Assembly: GCA_043101635.1 (NCBI GenBank)
Contig: JBICIE010000142.1
Coordinates: 1-20,604, forward strand
Source of the DNA: CAYMJK01 sp043101635
GTDB lineage: Bacteria > Planctomycetota > Phycisphaerae > Phycisphaerales > UBA1924
Length of the DNA: 20,604 bases
Direction of reading: 5' to 3'
In this document: positions 6,674-12,829 of the stretch, piece by piece
Layout of the letters: every line of letters starts with the position of its first letter
Position numbering within the stretch: position 1 is the stretch's first letter
Program-made: the position numbers and the translations under genes
The notes under the pieces: generated by a model
Told to the model about the DNA's origin: nothing
Database searches by the model: none
The model's input: the letters and a program-made list of their open reading frames with translations, nothing else

Positions 6674-7144
6674 ATGCGACCGCTGCCACTGTTCTGCTGC
6701 GCCCTTGCCGCCGCCGTGTTGACCGGCTGCCAGACCGCGGGGATCGAGGGAACCTACGTGCTCACCTCCCGCGACCTGCCGGATGGCACGACGGTCTACC
6801 CGCCGAACGTCGTGGGGCTGCTCACCTTCGAGGATGGCCAGCGCAACTTCAACATCTACGAGGGCCACGTCGAGGGCGCCCCGACTTCGATCTCCGTCAT
6901 CGCCGAGTACACCCTCAGCAAGGATGAGTACCGCGAGACCAACATCTACACGCTTGTTGCCGGCCCCGATGGCGTCCAGCGCGATCTGGCGCCCGCCATC
7001 GGCTCTTCGCCGATCACGCGCGAGGACGGCGCCATCAAGTTCCTCCTGCCCCTGCGCGACGAGCCCGCCGTCGAGTTCACCAGCCGCGGCCTCACCGCGA
7101 CGCGTCCCGGCGAGTTCGTGGACCACTGGAAGCGGATCGACTAG
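6674..7144 (+). CDS. Small lipoprotein of unknown function, 156 aa
   Basis: The start at 6674 has AAGGAG 6 nt upstream. The N-terminus is a lipoprotein signal: two basic or polar residues, a hydrophobic core, then L-T-G-C with the lipidated Cys at 19. The mature part begins I-E-G-T-Y-V-L-T-S-R-D-L-P-D-G-T and continues with alternating strands (L-L-T-F-E-D-G-Q-R-N-F-N-I-Y, I-S-V-I-A-E-Y-T-L-S). This resembles small lipocalin-like 'G-x-Y' beta-barrel lipoproteins, but I do not recognise a named family. It is probably anchored in a membrane facing the periplasm. It is not operonic with DinB (125-nt gap). Confidence 0.8.
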   Translation: MRPLPLFCCALAAAVLTGCQTAGIEGTYVLTSRDLPDGTTVYPPNVVGLLTFEDGQRNFNIYEGHVEGAPTSISVIAEYTLSKDEYRETNIYTLVAGPDGVQRDLAPAIGSSPITREDGAIKFLLPLRDEPAVEFTSRGLTATRPGEFVDHWKRID

Positions 7145-7258
7145 ACCGGCGCGCCTGCGCCCGGGCGGTCCGGCGTCCGCCCGCTGGGCCTCGGCCCCGC
7201 CCGCCCGGCCCCGCCCCGACCGGTTCCGCTCGCGGCCGCGAATCCGGCGCCTTCCCTC

Positions 7259-7287
7259 TTGCGTAGGCCCGAATTCCCCGGTATCTT
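7259..7287 (+). promoter_or_regulatory. Sigma-70-type promoter for the haloperoxidase gene
   Basis: TTGCGT at 7259-7264 and TATCTT at 7282-7287 are spaced by 17 nt. Transcription would start near 7294, giving a leader of about 120 nt. The rest of the 7145-7414 gap shows only GC-rich sequence with a weak hairpin near 7160-7180 and no gene. Confidence 0.5.
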
Positions 7288-7414
7288 GCGCAGGTTCGCC
7301 GCGCCAGGCCGGGCGGGTCGGAGGGGGCCCAGCGGCGATCACGTTCCGCCCGGCGACCCCCAAAGGCAACTGTGCGGCGGCCTCCGCGGCCACGCGCCTG
7401 GAAGGAGCTGAGCC

Positions 7415-8812
7415 GTGACTCGTGTGCGGGCATCATGCGCGGCCGCTGCGCTTCTCGTCGCCGCCGGGGCAGCCGGCGCGGATGTCGTGACCGACTGGAA
7501 CACCGCCGTCCTGGATGCCATCGAGGCGACCAGAACCAACCCGCCGATGGCGTCGCGGGCCATGGCCACCATGCATGCGGCCGTCTACGACGCCGTGAAT
7601 GGCATCGGCGGCCGGTACCTGCCCTACCGGGTTGAGACCGCGCCCCCCGCCCACGCCTCCCGGGAGGCTGCCGTGGCCCAGGCCGCCCATGACACGCTCG
7701 TGGCGCTCTTCCCGACGCAGGCGGCCGCCGTCGACACCCTGCTGGACGCCTCGCTCAGCGCGATTCCCGCCGGGCCCGGTCGGGACGCCGGTGTCGCCCA
7801 GGGCGCCTTCGTCGCCGCGGAGATCCTGGCCTGGCGCGCCCTGGACGGCTCGGCTGCGTCCAAGCCCTACACCCCGACACCCGAGCCGGGCCGCTGGCGC
7901 CCGACGCCGCCGGGGTTCATCGCGGCCCTGCTGCCGCAGTGGCCGGATGTGACGCCCTTCGCCATGACCAGCGGCTCGCAGTTCCGACCCCCGGCGCCGC
8001 CGCCGCTGATCAGCCCCGAGTACACCGCGGCGTTCGACGAGGTCAAAGCCGTGGGGCGCTTCGACAGCGCCACCCGCACCGCCGACCAGACCGAGATCGC
8101 CCGCATCTGGGAAGGCGGCGTCGGCACCCCCACGCCCCCGGGCCAGTGGAACCAGATCGCCCAGACGCTCGCCGCCGCCCGCGGCAACACCCTCGAGCAG
8201 AACGCGCGCATGTTCGCCCTGCTGAACATCTCCCTGGCCGACGCCGCCATCAGCGCCTGGGACTGCAAGTACACTTACGACTACTGGCGCCCCGTCACCG
8301 CCATCCAGCTTGCCGATACCGACGGCAACCCGGACACCATCGCCGATCCCGACTGGCTGCCCCTGCTCACCACGCCGCCGTTCCCGACGTACACGTCCGG
8401 CCACAGCACCTTCAGCGGCTCGGCCGCGGCGGTGCTCGCCGGCTTCTTCGGGACCGACGCCATCACCTTCACGTTCGAGGCGATCGGCCTGTCGCGCGAC
8501 TTCACCAGCCTGCGCGAGGCGGCCGAGGAGGCCGGAATCAGTCGCATCTACGGCGGCATCCACTACAGCTTCGACAATACCGCGGGGCTGGACAGCGGCC
8601 GCCAGCTCGGCGAGTACGTCTACGAGAGCTTCCTCGGGCGCGCATGCCCGGCGGATCTCGATGACAACGGCGCCCTGGACTTCTTCGACTTCCTCGCGTT
8701 CCTGAACCTCTACGCGGCAGGCGACATGCGCTGCGACTTCACCGGCGATGGCGTGCTCGACGCTTCCGACTTCGTGGCCTTCCAGACCGTGTACACCGCC
8801 GGCTGCCCGTAG
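7415..8812 (+). CDS. Secreted vanadium-haloperoxidase-type (PAP2 superfamily) protein with GC-type dockerin
   Basis: 465 residues. The GTG start at 7415 has AAGGAG at 7402-7407. A signal peptide ends near A-G-A 22. The vanadate/phosphate-binding residues of the superfamily are all present: Lys285 in C-K-Y-T-Y-D-Y-W-R-P, Arg292, Ser328-Gly329-His330 in Y-T-S-G-H-S-T-F, then Arg377 and His383 in S-R-I-Y-G-G-I-H-Y. Family members oxidise halides with peroxide (vanadate-bound) or act as acid phosphatases; sequence alone does not settle which. Residues 411-465 are the dockerin module, in a divergent form (first loop D-L-D-D-N-G, second repeat D-A-S-D-F-V). The protein is presumably exported and attached through the module. 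It is followed by another secreted dockerin gene with its own SD. Confidence 0.9.
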   Translation: MTRVRASCAAAALLVAAGAAGADVVTDWNTAVLDAIEATRTNPPMASRAMATMHAAVYDAVNGIGGRYLPYRVETAPPAHASREAAVAQAAHDTLVALFPTQAAAVDTLLDASLSAIPAGPGRDAGVAQGAFVAAEILAWRALDGSAASKPYTPTPEPGRWRPTPPGFIAALLPQWPDVTPFAMTSGSQFRPPAPPPLISPEYTAAFDEVKAVGRFDSATRTADQTEIARIWEGGVGTPTPPGQWNQIAQTLAAARGNTLEQNARMFALLNISLADAAISAWDCKYTYDYWRPVTAIQLADTDGNPDTIADPDWLPLLTTPPFPTYTSGHSTFSGSAAAVLAGFFGTDAITFTFEAIGLSRDFTSLREAAEEAGISRIYGGIHYSFDNTAGLDSGRQLGEYVYESFLGRACPADLDDNGALDFFDFLAFLNLYAAGDMRCDFTGDGVLDASDFVAFQTVYTAGCP

Positions 8813-9063
8813 GCTCCCGTAGCCTCTGCCCCTCTGCCGGCAGTCGAATGTGAGAATGGGTATCCCGCAGCGCCGCGGACGGGCATCGCAGCGCGCAGGC
8901 GGGCGCGCAATGAGGCCACAGCGGGCCAGCGTCGGCCTGTCCTGGCCCCTCGCCCGCGCTGCGCCGCCCGCGGGGGCGCATGGCGGCGATGGCGCCGCGA
9001 TTGCCCTCCACCGGGCCAGCACCCGGCGCTTGTCCGACGACGAGCCACCGCAGGAGGCCACAG

Positions 9064-10416
9064 ATGCCCGCCCACGTTCACGCCCCACTGCTCATCGCCC
9101 TGCTCGCTGGCGGCGCCGCCGCCCAGCCCTGCCTCTGGGAGCACGTCCCGACCCCGCCTGTCGCCGGCAACTTCGCCACCATCTTCGACATGGACGCCTC
9201 GGCGCCGGACGACATCTGGGTCGTCGGTGAGTACACCTCCGGCGCACTCCCCTGGGACTACTGGAACTACGCCATCCACTACGACGGCGAGCGCTGGACG
9301 GAGATCTCCCCGCCCAGCCTCGATCCCTTCGGCTACCACAACGGCCTCACCGGCGTGGTCGCCATCTCGCCGACCGAGGCCTACGCCGGCGGCACGACCA
9401 AGGCCGGCGGCGCCCAGGATGTCGTCATCTTCCGCTGGGACGGCGCCGCCTGGGAACTCGAGGACCGCCCCATCCCTGATGTCGCTGCCAGCCTCGGCGA
9501 TGTCGGCCGCGCTGGCGACGAACTCTGGGCCGTGGGCGAGCGCTGGAACACCGGGCACATCCCGCCCGAGACGTCCAACCGCCCGCTCGCCCTGCGGCGC
9601 ACCGCCAGCGGCGACTGGGAGGAGGTGTATGTGCCCCCGCCCGCAGCGCTCGGGCGCAGCGGCAACTTCATCAATGCGATCCACGGCGTCAGCGCTGACG
9701 ACGCATGGGCCGTCGGCGACCACAACCAGACCTACACCCCCGGCCCGAGCTGGGGCTTCACCATGTGGGCCGCACACTGGGACGGCAGCGAGTGGACGCT
9801 CGACACCACCATGCCGCGCACCGAGTTCACGGTGCTCGACGATGTGGTGATGATCGCCACCGATGACGTCTGGGCCGTCGGCTACGCCACGGGCACGGGC
9901 GAGGGCAACCAGCCGCTCATCATGCACTACGATGGCGCCGCCTGGGAGCGCACCAGCCTGCCGCTGTACCCCGGGCGAGGCGCCATTCTGCGCAGTGTGG
10001 TCGCCCGCGCAGCCGACGATGTCTACGCCGTCGGTGTCATCGACAACTACCCCGGCGACGATGTCGCCCTGATCCTCCACTACGACGGAACCGGCTGGAC
10101 CGAGATCCCGCCCCCCGCCACCGACGGCTGCAGCGAGAAGCTGCGCAGCGCGGTCATCGCCGGCCCGCGCGAAACCGGTGAACTCTGGGCCGCCGGCTTC
10201 TACGTCAAGGATGGCCGGCCCTTCACGATCCGCCAGAATTGTGACGGCTGCCGCGCCGATCTCACCGGCGACGGTTCGCTGGATTTCTTCGACTTCCTCG
10301 AGTTCCAGAACCTGTTCGCCGCGGGCGACCTGCAGGCTGATTTTACCGGCGATGGCGCGCTCGACTTCTTCGATTTCCTCGCGTTTCAGAACGAGATTGC
10401 CGCGGGCTGCCCATAG
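9064..10416 (+). CDS. Secreted seven-repeat beta-propeller-like protein with GC-type dockerin
   Basis: 450 residues. The ATG at 9064 has AGGAGG 6 nt upstream; the frame is open to 8980 but that part lacks a signal peptide. Signal peptide about 1-20 (A-A-A-Q-P). A D-D-x-W-A-V-G motif recurs at about 49, 104, 152, 212, 267, 318 and 372, seven times. Most copies are followed about 17-20 residues later by H-Y-D-G-x-x-W. Seven units of roughly 50-60 residues fit a seven-bladed propeller. Residues 396-450 are the dockerin module. The first 66 nt of module DNA are almost identical to those in the protease gene at 12830. No catalytic motif was seen; a binding or structural role outside the cell is an inference. 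The 8813-9063 gap holds nothing I can support. Confidence 0.87.
   Translation: MPAHVHAPLLIALLAGGAAAQPCLWEHVPTPPVAGNFATIFDMDASAPDDIWVVGEYTSGALPWDYWNYAIHYDGERWTEISPPSLDPFGYHNGLTGVVAISPTEAYAGGTTKAGGAQDVVIFRWDGAAWELEDRPIPDVAASLGDVGRAGDELWAVGERWNTGHIPPETSNRPLALRRTASGDWEEVYVPPPAALGRSGNFINAIHGVSADDAWAVGDHNQTYTPGPSWGFTMWAAHWDGSEWTLDTTMPRTEFTVLDDVVMIATDDVWAVGYATGTGEGNQPLIMHYDGAAWERTSLPLYPGRGAILRSVVARAADDVYAVGVIDNYPGDDVALILHYDGTGWTEIPPPATDGCSEKLRSAVIAGPRETGELWAAGFYVKDGRPFTIRQNCDGCRADLTGDGSLDFFDFLEFQNLFAAGDLQADFTGDGALDFFDFLAFQNEIAAGCP
10248..10313 (+). repeat. Dockerin-module DNA repeat, copy 1
   Basis: These 66 nt match 14824-14889 at 64 positions (36 identical, 2 different, 28 identical). They encode the first calcium loop and helix of the module in two otherwise unrelated genes. 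Confidence 0.85.
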
Positions 10417-10452
10417 CCGACCCCGCAGCGCAAGCGGCCTGCGTCGTGCCAG

Positions 10453-10474
10453 CGATGTCGGCTTTGCGACATCG
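10453..10474. terminator. Hairpin between convergent genes, possible bidirectional terminator
   Basis: A perfect 8-bp stem (10453-10460 with 10467-10474) has a GCTTTG loop and lies in the 84-nt gap between two converging genes. There is no clear T run on either side, so a terminator role is inferred from position. Confidence 0.4.
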
Positions 10475-10500
10475 GTGTGCTCCGGCCGCGCCGCGAACGG

Positions 10501-12030
10501 TCACTCGCTCAACTCCCGAATCACCTCCCACGCCTCCCGCACGTGCCGTTCCTGCGTCAGCGTTCCGCCGATCGCCATGCGCAGCGTGTAGTCGCGCCGG
10601 TCGCCCCGCGGCAGCGTCGTGTGCGTCAGCAGCACCCGGCCGGTGGTGTTGATCGCCCCCAGCAGGCGCCGGTTGCGATCGTCGCACTCCTCCGGCGACT
10701 CCCCGCTTTGCGCGCGCAGCCGGAAGCACACCAGCCCCAGCGGGCGCGGGGCCATGATCTCGAACCGCTCGTCGGCCCGCACAAGCTCCTCGAACAGCGC
10801 CCCAAGGCGCACCCCCTCGCGCACGTGGGCCCGCAGTCCCTCGATCCCATACCAGCGCATCACCAGCCAGAGCTTCAGCGCCCTGAACCTGCGCCCCAGC
10901 GGGATCTGCCAGTCGCGGTAGTCGATCACCGCGCCCGCCTCGCTCTGCGCGTTGCGCAGGTACTCGGGCTTGACGCTCAGGGCGCCGGTCAACGCCTCGC
11001 GGTCCTGCGTCCAGAAGCAGTCGCAGTCGAAGGTCGTCAGCAGCCACTTGTGCGGGTTGAAGCACAGGCTGTCGGCCCGCTCGACCCCGTCCAGCAGCCA
11101 GCGGAACTCGGCCGCGACACACGCTGCGCCGGCATATGCAGCATCCACGTGCAGCCACGGGCGGGCGCTGTGCGGATGCCGCCGGGCGTCTTCATCGAGC
11201 ACATCGGCGATCAGGCGGACCGGGTCGATCGCCGTCGAGCCCGTCGTCCCCACGGTCGCGCAGACGTACGCAGGCGTCAGGCCCTGGATCCGGTCGGCCT
11301 CGATGGCCGCCCGCCGCGCGCCGGCGTCCATCGCGAAGCTGTCATCCACCGGGATCAGGCGCATCTGGCCGAAGTCCTCCGGCCCCTGCGCCATCCCCGC
11401 GACCATCGCGGCCTTCACCACCGACGAGTGCGCCTCGGCCGACGCGTACATCGTCAGCTTCGAGGCGTCTGCCCCGCGCGCCAGCGCCCGGCGCCGTCCC
11501 GCCAGCAGCGCCACCAGCGTGCTCTCGCTGGCCGTCCCCTGGATCACGCCGCCGCCGGATTCTGAATCCGAGAGGAAGTCGGGCGGCAGCCCGATCGCCT
11601 CGCCCATCCAGTCGAGCATGCGGATCTCAAGTTCGGTGATCGCCGGGCTCGTCGCCCATAGGAACCCGTTGACGTTCAGCCCGGCGCACAGGATCTCCCC
11701 GATCGTCGCCGGCCCGGATGCGTTGCACGGGAAGTACCCGAAGAAGCGAGGCGACTGCCAGTGCGTCAGCCCCGGGATGATGATGTCGCGCATGTCGCGC
11801 CGGATCGCCTCGGCCCACGCGTCCGGATCGGCCGCCCCCGGCTCGCTCGGCGCCGACTCCGGCAGCGCGCCGAGAAGATCCCCCGGCGCGACGGTCGACT
11901 GCACCGGCAACCGGTCGATCTCGTCCATGTGATCGGCGATCAGATCGACCGCCTCGTGCGCCCGCCGGCGGAACTCCGCGCTGGACATGTGCGGCGGCGC
12001 GCTGCCGCCGGGGGAAGGTGACTGCTCCAT
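10501..12030 (-). CDS. PLP-dependent (group II) decarboxylase, aromatic-L-amino-acid decarboxylase type
   Basis: 509 residues, the usual length for the family. The cofactor site is complete: His201 in A-E-A-H-S-S-V (stacks on PLP), Asp296 in H-V-D-A-A-Y-A-G, and Lys328 in F-N-P-H-K-W-L (Schiff base). The substrate-side stretch H-W-Q-S-P-R-F-F-G-Y-F-P at 90-101 is typical of the AADC/tyrosine/tryptophan decarboxylase branch, which removes CO2 from aromatic amino acids; the exact substrate cannot be read from sequence. It is a soluble enzyme with no partner gene nearby. The ATG at 12030 has no SD but has TACGCT 5 nt upstream. It is divergent from the DUF3568-like lipoprotein. Confidence 0.92.
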   Translation of the reverse strand: MEQSPSPGGSAPPHMSSAEFRRRAHEAVDLIADHMDEIDRLPVQSTVAPGDLLGALPESAPSEPGAADPDAWAEAIRRDMRDIIIPGLTHWQSPRFFGYFPCNASGPATIGEILCAGLNVNGFLWATSPAITELEIRMLDWMGEAIGLPPDFLSDSESGGGVIQGTASESTLVALLAGRRRALARGADASKLTMYASAEAHSSVVKAAMVAGMAQGPEDFGQMRLIPVDDSFAMDAGARRAAIEADRIQGLTPAYVCATVGTTGSTAIDPVRLIADVLDEDARRHPHSARPWLHVDAAYAGAACVAAEFRWLLDGVERADSLCFNPHKWLLTTFDCDCFWTQDREALTGALSVKPEYLRNAQSEAGAVIDYRDWQIPLGRRFRALKLWLVMRWYGIEGLRAHVREGVRLGALFEELVRADERFEIMAPRPLGLVCFRLRAQSGESPEECDDRNRRLLGAINTTGRVLLTHTTLPRGDRRDYTLRMAIGGTLTQERHVREAWEVIRELSE

Positions 12031-12035
12031 GCCCG

Positions 12036-12041
12036 AGCGTA
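12036..12041 (-). promoter_or_regulatory. -10-like box TACGCT, leaderless geometry, for the decarboxylase
   Basis: On the minus strand TACGCT ends 5 nt before the ATG at 12030. No Shine-Dalgarno is visible before this start. Confidence 0.35.
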
Positions 12042-12200
12042 GGGTGGAATTCCGCCGGTCCCGGCTCTGGCTGGATGAGCGTTCCGCCGCCCCAGCACTT
12101 GCAGTGGGCGACCGGTAGCCCCGAGGCGCCGCCAGCGCAGCGATCAGGCTCGGGTCGCATCTGCGGCTCGGGCGGCCCGCGCGTCCCGCAGCTCCGGCGG

Positions 12201-12206
12201 TACCCT
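12201..12206 (+). promoter_or_regulatory. -10-like box TACCCT, leaderless geometry, for the DUF3568-like gene
   Basis: TACCCT ends exactly 6 nt before the ATG at 12213, and the intervening TTCTCC cannot act as an SD. The hexamer and spacing match those at 6027. Confidence 0.4.
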
Positions 12207-12212
12207 TTCTCC

Positions 12213-12731
12213 ATGCCGCGGCTCCTCCTCTCCGCCCTGCTCGCCGCCCTCACCCTGCCGCTGGCCGGCTGCTTCGGCGGGGCCGAACTCGCCGTCGCCT
12301 CCGCCGGCATCAGCGCCGCCCGCACCGGCGGCGCCATCTGGGAGGACCGGGAACTCGTCGTTGCCACCACCATCCCGATTGAGACCCTCCAGACCTCCGT
12401 CCGCCAGGCCTTCTACGCTCTCAAGCTCGAGATGCGCTGGGAGCGGTTCCGGGATGGCGAGTGGGATTTCGCCGCCCGCGACGACACCGGCAAGCCCTAC
12501 AGCGTCGCCCTCGACAGCTTCACGCCCAGGATCACCAAGGTCCGCATCAAGGTCGGGGCCTTCGGCGACCAGGCCCTCAGCCGCCTCCTGCTCGCACAGA
12601 TCCAGCGGGAGGTCCTCCGCACCTGGGATCCCAGTCTGCCGCAGGCGCCCTGGACCGGCGAGGCCGGCCCCGATCCGCTCATGTGGCAGGCGAGCCCGGG
12701 TAACGGCAACTCGACGAACGGCCGCGAGTAA
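12213..12731 (+). CDS. DUF3568-like lipoprotein, 172 aa
   Basis: The signal peptide ends in the lipobox L-A-G-C (Cys20). The mature part has a short Gly/Ala helix, then beta-alpha segments: V-V-A-T-T-I-P-I-E-T-L-Q-T-S-V-R-Q-A-F, W-D-F-A-A-R-D-D-T-G-K, and V-R-I-K-V-G-A-F-G-D-Q-A-L-S-R. The last stretch is the most diagnostic part of DUF3568-family lipoproteins, which have no known activity. The frame is open upstream to 12018, but that part carries no signal sequence. A Gly/Asn/Ser-rich tail follows after about 155. It is probably attached to a membrane facing the periplasm. The family name is from memory. Confidence 0.82.
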   Translation: MPRLLLSALLAALTLPLAGCFGGAELAVASAGISAARTGGAIWEDRELVVATTIPIETLQTSVRQAFYALKLEMRWERFRDGEWDFAARDDTGKPYSVALDSFTPRITKVRIKVGAFGDQALSRLLLAQIQREVLRTWDPSLPQAPWTGEAGPDPLMWQASPGNGNSTNGRE

Positions 12732-12742
12732 CGGGCTTTTTG

Positions 12743-12772
12743 TTGCATTGTCGTGTAGATTCGTGCTAGGCT
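12743..12772 (+). promoter_or_regulatory. Sigma-70-type promoter for the secreted protease gene
   Basis: TTGCAT at 12743-12748 and TAGGCT at 12767-12772 are spaced by 18 nt within an AT-rich patch. The start near 12779 gives a leader of about 50 nt. The leader holds a 6-bp hairpin (12781-12786 with 12800-12805) just before the SD. Confidence 0.5.
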
Positions 12773-12829
12773 GGCGCCGCCGGACCCAACCGTCTGGCTG
12801 GTCCGAGAACTAGAAAGGGAGGCTCTTTG

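Noticed and set aside
5448..6689. A 413-codon minus-strand frame across the purB end, repeat element and DinB-like gene
   Set aside because: It spans two well-supported genes and the inverted repeat, with shadow-type composition.
7157..7187. GC-rich hairpin after the small lipoprotein gene as a terminator
   Set aside because: The stem is only about 6 bp without mismatches, has no T run, and the surrounding sequence is so GC-rich that such stems are expected by chance.
7433..9088. A 551-codon minus-strand frame opposite the haloperoxidase gene
   Set aside because: The haloperoxidase frame has all family motifs, a signal peptide and an SD; the opposite frame has none of these.
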